Shown piece after piece: positions 38,956 to 45,786 of a DNA stretch of 45,786 bases. Under the pieces are notes generated by a model. That model made no database searches and was not told the DNA's origin. It saw only the letters and a list, made by a program, of their open reading frames with translations. Origin of the DNA: a virus; IMG/VR virus record IMGVR_UViG_3300007344_000051, positions 1 to 45,786 of that record, one strand, 5' to 3'. Every line of letters begins with the position of its first letter. Within the stretch, counting starts at the first letter, position 1. The position numbers were made by a program, and so were the translations under genes.

Positions 38956-40596
38956 TCAAATAGGGGATTTAAACAACTGTTTGGTTTGATAAAACCACAG
39001 ATAATCTAAGGTAGAATTTCTTAGAGTATCAAAAGCCTGATCAGGAGATTCTACTAAAGGTTCCCCTGAAAGATTTAGACTTGTATTCAGTAGTATACCA
39101 TGACCTGACAATTTTTTAAACTCTTGTAAAATATCATAAAGATGACCACCACTAACAGTTTGAACTCTACATGTTTTATCGACATGAGTTACGCCAGGAA
39201 TCAAATTAGTTTTTACAGGAAAACAAACTGTCATAAATTCATTATCAAATATATCATCAAAGTATTTGCTAGCATCTTCTTTTAAAACTATAGCAGCAAA
39301 AGGTCTATACCACTCTCTCTTTTTTATTGCATTAACTATATCTTTAGCATTTGGATTAAGTGCATTGAAGAGAATTGACCTATTACCCAATGCTCTTTGT
39401 CCAGATTCAGATATTCCCCCGTAAATACCTACAGATTTATTTTCAAATAGAAGTCTAGATATATCTTTTGAATTAGCTACTTGATCAGAATTATATTTTG
39501 ACAGGTCGTGATTAAATCCATGATTAAAAGTATCTTTTATTTTGAGTATGGTTTTATCTTTTGATATTCTTCGATAAAAATACATGGATGAACCAACTGC
39601 CAAACCACTATCATCACACAGTGGTTCAAAATAAAATTCTACATCTGGATATCTTTTTACCAATTCATAATTGGTCACTATATTCATTGCATATCCACCA
39701 CTCAAACAAACTTTTTTTATGTTTGTCTTTTTAATAGCATCACCAATTATTTTACAAACATAGTCAGTAGTCTGAATTTGAACTTCATAACAATAATCAG
39801 ATATCTTTTTATAGTTTGACTCTGTAATATTTGGAGTATCAAGTCTCTCAGTCCTAAACTCAAGATAATCTACAAATTTACTTTCTTCAGAAAAATAATC
39901 CATTATAAGTTCTCTTCCTTTTATTCCCAGAAGATCAAAACTCTTATCTATGGACTCTCCATATGAGGACAACCCCATTGCTTTACCACAATCGTTTACA
40001 CTTCCTCCAGAAGCAAGAGCAGCAGAATTGTATAGGTTTCCAATAGTAATGTAATTGGTTATAGAAGAAATATTATAAGTACAATCTCCAATTAGTTTTC
40101 TTTCTTTTTTATTTTTTAATCTCAATCCTGTCCAATAATTTTTTAATATGGGTTTAAACTTACATGGATATTCGGCAATATAAACAGATTCGGACTCAAA
40201 AGTTTCCTCATCATTAATACTAATTGGAGCTCCACTAGCATCAGCAACAAAAACTATTGCTTTTTCAAACCCACTATTATAGAAAGCATTTGAAGCATGA
40301 TATAAATGATGTTGATATGCATTATATGTAATTTGCTTAGATCCGTAAAGTAAAGACCTCAATATCTCTAAGTCTTGATGGCACATGTTCTCAATGTGCT
40401 CATTTATACTAAAATTAAAGTAATCAATATCTCCAATAAGATTATAATTATCAACCAAAATCTTTATAAGATTTTTGATACTTTCATCCTTTTTTATTCT
40501 AGAATACCTTTCTTCTTTAAAATAATATTCTATATTACCATCATTTAATATAGTAGCAGATGCATCATGTCCACTTCGAAGACAAAGAATTCTCAT
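38956..40596 (-). CDS. carbamoyltransferase, NodU/TobZ family
   Basis: A 546-residue enzyme. The N-terminal YrdC/Kae1-like ASKHA part starts ILCLRSGHDASATILNDGN. His96, His97 and His100 in YQHHLYHASNAFY are the metal-binding residues that carry the carbamoyl-adenylate. VFVADASGAP, KAMGLSSYGE and VCLSGGYAMNIVTNYE are further family blocks. The C-terminal domain has ISESGQRALGNRSILFNALN and HGILLNTSLNLSGEPLVESP. The family moves a carbamoyl group from carbamoyl phosphate to a sugar or antibiotic hydroxyl. In a phage it may modify host surface glycans or phage nucleotides, but the substrate is unknown. It overlaps the glutaredoxin gene by 4 bases. Confidence 0.88.
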   Translation of the reverse strand: MRILCLRSGHDASATILNDGNIEYYFKEERYSRIKKDESIKNLIKILVDNYNLIGDIDYFNFSINEHIENMCHQDLEILRSLLYGSKQITYNAYQHHLYHASNAFYNSGFEKAIVFVADASGAPISINDEETFESESVYIAEYPCKFKPILKNYWTGLRLKNKKERKLIGDCTYNISSITNYITIGNLYNSAALASGGSVNDCGKAMGLSSYGESIDKSFDLLGIKGRELIMDYFSEESKFVDYLEFRTERLDTPNITESNYKKISDYCYEVQIQTTDYVCKIIGDAIKKTNIKKVCLSGGYAMNIVTNYELVKRYPDVEFYFEPLCDDSGLAVGSSMYFYRRISKDKTILKIKDTFNHGFNHDLSKYNSDQVANSKDISRLLFENKSVGIYGGISESGQRALGNRSILFNALNPNAKDIVNAIKKREWYRPFAAIVLKEDASKYFDDIFDNEFMTVCFPVKTNLIPGVTHVDKTCRVQTVSGGHLYDILQEFKKLSGHGILLNTSLNLSGEPLVESPDQAFDTLRNSTLDYLWFYQTKQLFKSPI

Positions 40597-40829
40597 AAAA
40601 TATTATTTTCTTTTAAATATGAGATAGTATCAATACATCCACCAATATATTTTCCATCAGCAATAATTTGTGGGAAAGTAGATCCCATACCAAATTTTTC
40701 ATAAAACTCTTCCCTATCAAAATCAACATCTAATTTATAAACTTGATGTTGAACTTCTAATCTTTCAAGAACGTATTTAATTTTTGTACAATAAGGACAA
40801 TTGTCTTTCGTATAAACAATAAAATTCAT
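40593..40829 (-). CDS. grx: glutaredoxin
   Basis: A 78-residue dithiol glutaredoxin. Motifs: active site CPYC (residues 11-14 in KDNCPYCTKIK), TFPQIIADGKYIGGC with cis-Pro and the GG turn. It reduces disulfides with glutathione and can serve the phage's ribonucleotide reductase, as T4 nrdC does. The stop overlaps the start of the carbamoyltransferase gene. A second, CxxC-less glutaredoxin-like protein is encoded at 34530-34859. Confidence 0.9.
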   Translation of the reverse strand: MNFIVYTKDNCPYCTKIKYVLERLEVQHQVYKLDVDFDREEFYEKFGMGSTFPQIIADGKYIGGCIDTISYLKENNIL

Positions 40830-40841
40830 AGTTCAATAATC

Positions 40842-41198
40842 TCAATTAACTAGTTCTAAATCCCCTACATTGTAGTAAGTACCACTCTTATTATTTCTTA
40901 AGAACTTAAATGCAACTCCTATTGGTTTAATATTTTCTGGATATGGTAGAGACTTATCTTCAACATAATAAGTGTCTTCTTTGCGGAACACAAAAGAAGT
41001 AATCTCTACATGTTTATTACTTCTTTTTGTACCATCATTTAAATTATAAACCTCACCTATTGTTATTGTTTTATATTTTACTTGTCCTGGTTTTGGACTA
41101 TATGAAAACAAATAGCTGGGACGAGTGGAAGATAACTCCCTAAGATCAAACTCTTGGCATTGCTCAAGTGTTGGTTTCCTTTCTTCTTTTTGTGGCAT
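40842..41198 (-). CDS. hypothetical protein
   Basis: A 118-residue protein with a charged start (PQKEERKPTLEQCQEFDLRE), then a strand-rich body (YLFSYSPKPGQVKYKTITIG, VEITSFVFRKEDTYYVE) ending YNVGDLELVN. The beta content suggests a small barrel or sandwich. A TATAAATA late promoter lies 24 bases before the ATG, and an AGGA Shine-Dalgarno sequence is present. No family is recognised. Confidence 0.66.
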   Translation of the reverse strand: MPQKEERKPTLEQCQEFDLRELSSTRPSYLFSYSPKPGQVKYKTITIGEVYNLNDGTKRSNKHVEITSFVFRKEDTYYVEDKSLPYPENIKPIGVAFKFLRNNKSGTYYNVGDLELVN

Positions 41199-41221
41199 TT
41201 TATGATCCTAAGGTTTAATTA

Positions 41222-41229
41222 TATTTATA
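41222..41229 (-). promoter_or_regulatory. T4-type late promoter
   Basis: The minus strand reads TATAAATA in the 35-base gap before the 118-residue gene. It can give late expression of that gene, glutaredoxin and carbamoyltransferase. Confidence 0.65.
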
Positions 41230-41233
41230 AAAT

Positions 41234-41500
41234 TTAAGGCCAAAAAGGAAGAGGTTTATCTTCAGACTCTACTAATTCAAGGTGTTTTTTTAAATCATTT
41301 GTATAGTTTGATTGTGGTACAACATGATTAGTAGGAAGCTCTTTATTATTAAGAGCTTCTACAGTAACAGTTTCTTTCCACTGCAAACGGTTTGTTTTGT
41401 ATGTTCCTTGACGACTATTTGCTAAGAACTTAGCGTCTCTTTCATTACCACAATCTGCAATTTTTTTACCACTAGAATCATATACAGTATAATAAATCAC
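41234..41500 (-). CDS. hypothetical protein
   Basis: An 88-residue protein. The start MIYYTVYDSSGKKIADCGNE then RDAKFLANSRQGTYKTNRLQ reads as a small alpha/beta domain. The end is Pro-rich and acidic (ESEDKPLPFWP). The ATG overlaps the talC stop by four bases, so it is translated with talC. No family is recognised. Confidence 0.68.
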   Translation of the reverse strand: MIYYTVYDSSGKKIADCGNERDAKFLANSRQGTYKTNRLQWKETVTVEALNNKELPTNHVVPQSNYTNDLKKHLELVESEDKPLPFWP

Positions 41501-42192
41501 ACATCTACCTCAGTGTCTTTAACAACAGAATTAGTAGCAACCTTCCAATCAATATTAAATTGATCAAGTCCTTTATCAGTCATTACATTTTTATACATTG
41601 CCCAGAATACTTTTGGAGGAATAGTTACTACATCTGCTCCATTGATTGCACACTGTTCAACCTGTCGAACATCACGAACAGATGCTCCAAGGATATATGG
41701 GATATGATAGTTGTAGTGAGTAGGAGATTGATCATACACTTTACGAATCCTTGCAATAAGATCTAATCCATCAACAGAGTTGTCTTCCCACCTTCCAACA
41801 AAAGGAGAGATGAAAGTAGCGCCAGCTTTAGCAGCAAGGATTGCTTGAGCAACAGAAAATACTAATGTAACATTAGTTTGGACATCTTTCTTGTACAATT
41901 CCTTACATGCTTTAAGTCCTTCTACTGTACATGGAAGTTTGATAGTCATTGATGGAGAAATATCAATGTAATATTGTGCCTGTTGAAGCATCTCTTCTGC
42001 AGTATCAGCAACAACTTCACAAGAAATACTATCAAGTTCTGGGCATTGTGTATTAAGAAGAATAGCAACTGATTGAAGAGTGTTACCACTCTTCATGATA
42101 AGTGTCGGGTTTGTAGTTACACCATCAATTAAACCAGTATCATATGCTTTGATAATTTCAGGAATCTCTGCAGTATCGATAAAAATTTTCAT
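41497..42192 (-). CDS. talC: transaldolase, TalC type
   Basis: A 231-residue small transaldolase. IFIDTAEIPEI, GVTTNPTLIMKSG, Lys85 in MTIKLPCTVEG as the Schiff-base lysine, and FISPFVGRWED are all in place. It moves a dihydroxyacetone unit between sugar phosphates in the pentose phosphate pathway. Cyanophages use it with gnd, zwf and cp12 to make NADPH and ribose. I start at the ATG at 42192; a longer frame would run into the terminator and promoter upstream. The mRNA leader is short, U-rich and has no Shine-Dalgarno sequence. Confidence 0.94.
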   Translation of the reverse strand: MKIFIDTAEIPEIIKAYDTGLIDGVTTNPTLIMKSGNTLQSVAILLNTQCPELDSISCEVVADTAEEMLQQAQYYIDISPSMTIKLPCTVEGLKACKELYKKDVQTNVTLVFSVAQAILAAKAGATFISPFVGRWEDNSVDGLDLIARIRKVYDQSPTHYNYHIPYILGASVRDVRQVEQCAINGADVVTIPPKVFWAMYKNVMTDKGLDQFNIDWKVATNSVVKDTEVDV

Positions 42193-42216
42193 AAAAAAGA
42201 GGATCTCTCGATCCTC
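42193..42216 (-). terminator. intrinsic terminator before talC
   Basis: On the minus strand GAGGATC, loop GAGA, GATCCTC form a 7-base-pair stem (42216-42199) followed by six T (42198-42193). The talC start codon follows at once, so the terminator ends the upstream transcript and overlaps the talC leader. Confidence 0.82.
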
Positions 42217-42245
42217 AGTATAACACATAAATTTACAATTGACAA
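42217..42245 (-). promoter_or_regulatory. sigma70-type promoter of talC
   Basis: The -35 TTGTCA (42245-42240), a 17-base spacer and -10 TATACT (42222-42217) lie just before the terminator hairpin. Transcription starting near 42210 would omit the 5' stem arm, so the talC transcript escapes the terminator that stops reads from upstream. Confidence 0.75.
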
Positions 42246-43136
42246 TTATATTGTTGCCCTAATACGAGCATAATCAAATACTTTTTTAGGAACATTAATA
42301 TCTAACGCTGCCTCAAACCCCTTAAATCCAGGTGCGGAGTTTGCTTCACAGATTCGGTATCCGTCAGGATGAAATAATAAATCGACACCAGCAATATCAA
42401 GATCGAGAACTTTTGCAACTTGAATGCTAAGCATTTCCATTTCGTCGTCAACATCGTATGCTTCCCCTTGACCTCCACGGGAAATATTGGCTTTAAATGA
42501 ACCATCGACAGAGGTACGTTGCATAGCACCAACTACCCTGCCACCAATAACAATAACCCTAAGATCTCTTCCCTCAGAGTATTGAATATACTCTTGAACA
42601 ATCATAGAATTTTTAAAGTCCAATGAAGAAATGAGTTCCGAAAGGTCTTCAAACTGCTTGGCGTTCTCACACAAATATACACCAGCACCATGAGATCCAG
42701 TTACTACCTTAATCACACAGGGAAACCCTACTTGTTTTTCAACTAACTCCGCTTTACATGGAAAACGAGTAAGCATCGTCTTTGGGATAGGAAGTCCTGC
42801 CTGAGCCAGAATCTGGTTGGCATACATCTTATCCTTTGATGCTTCAATAGCAGCAGAGTTTGGGAGGGTAGGTACGTTTAGTCTTTCAAACTGTCTGAGA
42901 ACAGACAAGTTAAAATAACCAGTACCACTCCCAGTCCTAGCAAGTAGAGTATCTGGGAGAGCAACAATATCATTACGATATCGAATGGATTTGCGATCAT
43001 CTCTGGAAACAATCAAGTCGATTTCATCAGCAAATGCTACTGTGAAATCTATACCATATTTATCTGCTTCTTCGATAAAACGTTCTCGTTCATATGTTTC
43101 TGTTGTCAAACGATTACCAAGCATCCAGAGTTTCAT
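42246..43136 (-). CDS. ATP-grasp ligase, RimK-like
   Basis: A 296-residue RimK-type ATP-grasp ligase. An N-terminal pre-ATP-grasp domain (MKLWMLGNRLTTETYERERF) is followed by SKDKMYANQILAQAGLPIPK, the nucleotide-binding KVVTGSHGAGVYLCEN, QEYIQYSEGRDLRVIVIGG and the metal site GVDLLFHPDGYRICEANSAP. RimK enzymes add glutamate to ribosomal protein S6; relatives make peptides such as poly-glutamate, mycosporine-like compounds or glutathione. The substrate cannot be read here. It may modify host translation or a peptide cofactor. It is bounded by terminators on both sides and has its own weak promoter. Confidence 0.85.
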   Translation of the reverse strand: MKLWMLGNRLTTETYERERFIEEADKYGIDFTVAFADEIDLIVSRDDRKSIRYRNDIVALPDTLLARTGSGTGYFNLSVLRQFERLNVPTLPNSAAIEASKDKMYANQILAQAGLPIPKTMLTRFPCKAELVEKQVGFPCVIKVVTGSHGAGVYLCENAKQFEDLSELISSLDFKNSMIVQEYIQYSEGRDLRVIVIGGRVVGAMQRTSVDGSFKANISRGGQGEAYDVDDEMEMLSIQVAKVLDLDIAGVDLLFHPDGYRICEANSAPGFKGFEAALDINVPKKVFDYARIRATI

Positions 43137-43138
43137 AC

Positions 43139-43163
43139 AAAAAAAGAGGGTCTTAACCCTCTT
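43139..43163 (-). terminator. intrinsic terminator after the 30-residue peptide
   Basis: On the minus strand AAGAGGG, loop TTAAGA, CCCTCTT form a 7-base-pair stem (43163-43144). A seven-T run (43145-43139) starts within the last stem base pairs. The ATP-grasp gene begins three bases later. Confidence 0.83.
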
Positions 43164-43192
43164 AGTATATCAGACATAAATCATTCCTGCAA
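43164..43192 (-). promoter_or_regulatory. candidate promoter of the ATP-grasp gene
   Basis: A -10 TATACT (43169-43164) directly before the terminator stem has, 17 bases upstream, TTGCAG (43192-43187), a weak -35 box. The arrangement copies the one at talC. Confidence 0.5.
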
Positions 43193-43262
43193 CCATGATT
43201 CCAAAAGCAAAGATGGTGAAGAGCATGATGCCAATAAGCAACCACCAACACCATCTTGGCAT
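43170..43262 (-). CDS. 30-residue Trp/Met-rich membrane peptide after psbD
   Basis: It reads MPRWCWWLLIGIMLFTIFAF then GIMVAGMIYV, a single transmembrane helix over almost its whole length. The ATG at 43262 lies four bases after the psbD stop, and the gene ends just before the -10 box and terminator. It is unlike the small photosystem subunits I know (PsbT, PsbM, PsbI, PetN), and no high-light-inducible motif is present. Position suggests a role near the photosystem or thylakoid membrane, but this is inference only. Confidence 0.68.
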   Translation of the reverse strand: MPRWCWWLLIGIMLFTIFAFGIMVAGMIYV

Positions 43263-43266
43263 AGGT

Positions 43267-44328
43267 TCATAGCGCGTTGCCACGAGGGAGAACTTCCTCT
43301 GGAAAAACAAAGTTTTCGTGTGGTTGGTCTACTGGTGCCATCCAGGCACGAAGTCCTTCATTCAATAGAATGTTCTTTGTGTAGAAGGTCTCAAACTCTG
43401 GATCTTCTGCTGCTCGAACCTCTTGCGATACAAAATCATACGCACGCAAATTAAGTGCCAAACCAATAATACCAATAGAAGAGACCCAAAGACCCATAAC
43501 TGGAACAAAAAGCATAAAGAAATGCAACCAGCGTTTATTGCTGAACGCAATACCAAAGATTTGAGACCAGAACCTATTGGCAGTAACCATAGAATAAGTT
43601 TCTTCTTCTTGTGTGGTATCAAATGCTTTAAATGTATTTGATTGTTCACCATCTTGATACAGAGTATTCTCTACTGTCACTCCATGAATTGCTGAGAGAA
43701 GTGCTCCACCCAGTATACCCGCTACACCCATCATGTGGAAGGGGTTGAGCGTCCAGTTGTGGAAACCTTGGAGGAATAGGAGGAATCTAAATATCGCTGC
43801 AACACCAAACGACGGCGCAAAGAACCAACTGGACTGTCCGAGAGGATACAAGAGAAAGACAGACACAAAGACAGCAATGGGACCAGAAAACGCGATTGCA
43901 TTGTACGGACGGATACCTACTAGACGTGCGATTTCAAATTGCCTGAGCATAAAACCTATAAGGGCAAAGGCTCCGTGGAGCGCCACAAAATTCCAGAGTC
44001 CCCCAAGTTGGAACCAGCGGATGATATCTCCTTGAGACTCAGGACCCCAAAGTAGAAGAAGAGAATGACCCATAGCATCAGCAGGAGTTGACACAGCTGC
44101 CGTGAGGAAATTAGCACCCTCAAGATAACTAGACGCCAGTCCGTGGGTATACCAGCTCGTAACAAACGTTGTGCCAGTAAGCCAGCCACCAATTGCCAAA
44201 TAAGCAGTGGGAAAAAGTAATAGTCCAGACCAACCCACAAATACAAAGCGGTCTCGTTTAAGCCAGTCATCCAAGACATCGAACCATCCTCTCTGTGAAA
44301 TGGGTGGGGAAAGTGTTGAAGTAGTCAT
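43267..44328 (-). CDS. psbD: photosystem II D2 protein
   Basis: A 353-residue D2 reaction centre protein (host D2: about 352). [20 protein letters not shown] is the D2 (not D1) start. [11 protein letters not shown] holds the TyrD tyrosine. [20 protein letters not shown] and [18 protein letters not shown] carry the chlorophyll, iron and quinone ligands, with five transmembrane helices. It replaces turning-over host D2 during infection to sustain electron transport. AAAGGAG is a good Shine-Dalgarno sequence, and a promoter lies at 44355-44383. psbA is not in this window. Confidence 0.97.
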   Translation of the reverse strand: MTTSTLSPPISQRGWFDVLDDWLKRDRFVFVGWSGLLLFPTAYLAIGGWLTGTTFVTSWYTHGLASSYLEGANFLTAAVSTPADAMGHSLLLLWGPESQGDIIRWFQLGGLWNFVALHGAFALIGFMLRQFEIARLVGIRPYNAIAFSGPIAVFVSVFLLYPLGQSSWFFAPSFGVAAIFRFLLFLQGFHNWTLNPFHMMGVAGILGGALLSAIHGVTVENTLYQDGEQSNTFKAFDTTQEEETYSMVTANRFWSQIFGIAFSNKRWLHFFMLFVPVMGLWVSSIGIIGLALNLRAYDFVSQEVRAAEDPEFETFYTKNILLNEGLRAWMAPVDQPHENFVFPEEVLPRGNAL

Positions 44329-44354
44329 AACTCCTTTGTTAACTTCTCATATTT

Positions 44355-44383
44355 AGTTTACAATACTTTACAAAAGAAGTCAA
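44355..44383 (-). promoter_or_regulatory. sigma70-type promoter of psbD
   Basis: The -35 TTGACT (44383-44378), 17-base spacer and -10 TAAACT (44360-44355) lie in the 64-base gap before psbD, 27 bases above its ATG. Confidence 0.75.
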
Positions 44384-44392
44384 TAGAGAAAT

Positions 44393-44860
44393 CTAAATTA
44401 TTTTTGCGTATCTAAGAACAAGACTGTCATAATCAATTTGATTTGGAATAAACCCACATAGATCTTTTTTAACAAAGATATTAAATTTTTTAGATGTGTA
44501 TTTTGCACCATCAGGTTTATCTATTATACACTGACCATAATGAAGTCCACAATAAACAACATCTTTTAAATCATTTTTGATCATATATCTCAAAAATTTA
44601 TTGTGATCATTCTCAAAATTAATATATTCATTAAAGTATGGATGCAAGTAAACTTTTTTAAATATGTTAAGGTCTTTATCATTTACAAAAAGAGGACAAG
44701 AAACACAAACATGATTTAAATTTTTAAGATAATTTTTTATTTTTTCAAAAACTAATAAATTTCTTTGGTCTAGATCTGGATATTGAATAAGATCACTTTT
44801 GTATGGAGTCTTTATCCAAGGATCCATTATTATCCAAAGAGCATTTTTTTCTAGACTCAT
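44393..44860 (-). CDS. isochorismatase/cysteine hydrolase-like protein
   Basis: A 155-residue protein. MSLEKNALWIIMDPWIKTPY has the first strand with the usual aspartate, and VVYCGLHYGQCIIDKPDGAK has the second, with a cysteine in the expected region, as in isochorismatase-like hydrolases. The end is KKDLCGFIPNQIDYDSL. The active-site set is incomplete by eye, so the fold is a guess. I start at the ATG at 44860. An upstream frame (44793-44939) could be its true N-terminus if the A7 run at 44844-44850 has lost or gained a base. Confidence 0.6.
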   Translation of the reverse strand: MSLEKNALWIIMDPWIKTPYKSDLIQYPDLDQRNLLVFEKIKNYLKNLNHVCVSCPLFVNDKDLNIFKKVYLHPYFNEYINFENDHNKFLRYMIKNDLKDVVYCGLHYGQCIIDKPDGAKYTSKKFNIFVKKDLCGFIPNQIDYDSLVLRYAKII

Positions 44861-44939
44861 CTTTAGAAAATTTAAAAAGTTGTGGCCAAGTATCTTGAAT
44901 AATCTCAGCAAGTTTATATGGTGTTTGTGAAGTAATCAA
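44793..44939 (-). other. possible N-terminal frame of the hydrolase-like gene
   Basis: From TTG at 44939, which overlaps the upstream TGA, the frame reads (M)ITSQTPYKLAEIIQDTWPQL then FKFSKDESRKK before a run of seven A. Beyond the run it reads a short non-coding-like tail to 44793. Dropping one A would join it to NALWIIMDPW of the downstream frame to give one protein of about 182 residues. It is either a separate small gene, a frameshift, or a sequencing error. Confidence 0.5.
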
Positions 44940-45064
44940 TGTGCTGTACCATTCCCATCGTAATCATCACTATCATAATATACAGTCTCTCCTTTGTAAA
45001 ATCCAAAGAAGAGAGTTGTAAGTACAAATGGAATGCAAACCCAGAAGAGTATATTACCGAACAT
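44936..45064 (-). CDS. 42-residue membrane protein
   Basis: It reads MFGNILFWVCIPFVLTTLFF, then GFYKGETVYYDSDDYDGNGT and AH. One transmembrane helix (residues 3-21) is followed by an acidic, Tyr-rich tail. The ATG lies inside the last codons of gnd with GGAGGA as the Shine-Dalgarno sequence, also within gnd. No family is recognised. Confidence 0.68.
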   Translation of the reverse strand: MFGNILFWVCIPFVLTTLFFGFYKGETVYYDSDDYDGNGTAH

Positions 45065-45786
45065 CGTGTCCTCCAAACATTGCTCTCATACCATTCAAGA
45101 CTTTATTTGCAAATCTTCCAAGTTGTCTTGATCCGAATCGTTCATATAATGCACTGCTAATGACAGGAGCGGGAACACCGAGATCCACAGCAGCGTGAAC
45201 AGTCCAACGACCCTCACCACTATCGCTAACTCCCCCATCGAACTCGCTAAGCTCTCTATCGCGGCGTAATACAGTAGCGGTAAGATCAAGTAACCAAGAC
45301 CCAACCACAGAACCACGACGCCACAACTCAGCCACCTCAGCAACATTAATATCGTAGCAGTAGTCTTTTGGATTATCCATTGGAGCGACTTCTGCGTCTC
45401 CTGCTTTGACATACTTTGCTCCCGCATTTGCTTCATGTAGGATATTAAACCCTTCTGCGTATGCTTGCATGATTCCATACTCAACACCATTGTGAACCAT
45501 CTTCACAAAGTGCCCAGCACCAGGACCACCACAGTGCAACCAACCTAACTCAGACTGCCTAACATAGTCGCCAGGTTGTGTACGTTCGGCGGCATCAATT
45601 CCTGGGGCGAGGGCGTTAAAAATGGGACTACAAGTGGCGACCGCAGTATCTCCGCCACCAACCATAAGACAGTATCCACGCTCCAGACCGTAAACACCAC
45701 CACTAGTGCCACAGTCAATATACGCGATGCCAAGTTTTGCAAGGCGCTCTGCTCTTTTCCGACTGTCCTTAAAATTGCTATTGCCA
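45054..45786 (-). CDS. gnd: 6-phosphogluconate dehydrogenase, N-terminus outside the window
   Basis: The C-terminal 243 residues of a decarboxylating 6-phosphogluconate dehydrogenase. IDCGTSGG with GLERGYCLMVGG is the substrate-binding segment. GAGHFVKMVHNGVEYG carries the catalytic lysine. WRRGSVVGSWLLDLTATVL and the end RFANKVLNGMRAMFGGHDV fit the family. It oxidises 6-phosphogluconate to ribulose-5-phosphate with NADPH. The gene continues beyond the right edge. With talC and CP12 it fits the cyanophage pentose phosphate set. The stop overlaps the 42-residue gene. Confidence 0.95.
   Translation of the reverse strand, partial: GNSNFKDSRKRAERLAKLGIAYIDCGTSGGVYGLERGYCLMVGGGDTAVATCSPIFNALAPGIDAAERTQPGDYVRQSELGWLHCGGPGAGHFVKMVHNGVEYGIMQAYAEGFNILHEANAGAKYVKAGDAEVAPMDNPKDYCYDINVAEVAELWRRGSVVGSWLLDLTATVLRRDRELSEFDGGVSDSGEGRWTVHAAVDLGVPAPVISSALYERFGSRQLGRFANKVLNGMRAMFGGHDVR

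Noticed and set aside
41497-42228. Longer talC with 12 extra N-terminal residues
   Set aside because: The extension covers the terminator and starts before the predicted transcript; family members begin at MKIFIDTA.
43267-44328. psbA (D1) as the identity of the reaction centre gene
   Set aside because: The start [17 protein letters not shown] and the C-terminus are D2 features, and the length is 353 residues without the D1 C-terminal processing signature.
45095-45490. Second minus-strand frame within gnd
   Set aside because: It overlaps the conserved gnd coding frame completely and has no family features.

Overview
The window is 45.8 kb of a lytic T4-like myovirus of marine cyanobacteria (a Synechococcus/Prochlorococcus cyanomyophage). 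It carries T4 structural and replication genes (gp26, gp48, gp53, gp4, gp5-like, gp32, gp59, gp33) together with cyanobacterial-type auxiliary genes (psbD, talC, gnd, speD, phoH, thyX, a CP12-like protein). The DNA is AT-rich, genes are packed with ATGA stop/start overlaps, and almost everything is on the minus strand. Only the gp4-to-gp53 block (23950-28776) is on the plus strand.

Layout. 1-260: a minus-strand tRNA cluster (Leu-TAA partial, Ile-TAT, Leu-TAA) with its own promoter. 270-710: two tiny genes behind a strong sigma70-type promoter. 707-12918: tail fibre and surface structural genes, including a 2323-residue repeat protein with an S74 chaperone end, a beta-helix protein and a paralogous pair. 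12331-23907: baseplate and tail genes: spike-like protein, gp5-like hub, CP12-like protein, gp27-like hub, an M23 peptidase tail protein, a tape-measure-like protein, gp26 and a gp54-like protein. 23950-28776 (plus): gp4, a conserved unknown, gp48 and an enlarged gp53. 28773-33541: gp32, a DUF1825-like protein, gp59, gp33, a PD-(D/E)XK nuclease, phoH, a small protein and thyX. 33576-38942: small early-type genes, many being one-helix membrane peptides, plus speD, an SGNH hydrolase and a structured leader resembling the glutamine riboswitch. 38956-45786: carbamoyltransferase, glutaredoxin, talC, an ATP-grasp ligase, a 30-residue membrane peptide, psbD, a possibly frameshifted hydrolase-like gene and the C-terminal part of gnd. 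No stretch above 300 bases lacks a gene.

How it works together. psbD would keep photosystem II running during infection. talC, gnd and the CP12-like protein would shift host carbon flow from the Calvin cycle to the pentose phosphate pathway, giving NADPH and ribose for the phage's nucleotide genes. Host-type promoters with 17-base spacers drive early and metabolic genes, and T4-type late promoters (TATAAATA) precede gp26 and a few others.

The strongest new signals are: (1) a perfectly phased -1 slippery heptamer at the end of gp26 that would fuse it to a 55-residue ORF directly upstream of the tape-measure-like gene, copying the tail-chaperone frameshift of lambda-like phages; (2) a glutamine-riboswitch-like leader with mutually exclusive pairings at 34420-34465; (3) recurrent interleaving of terminators, stop codons and promoters; (4) very small membrane peptides, including one after psbD.
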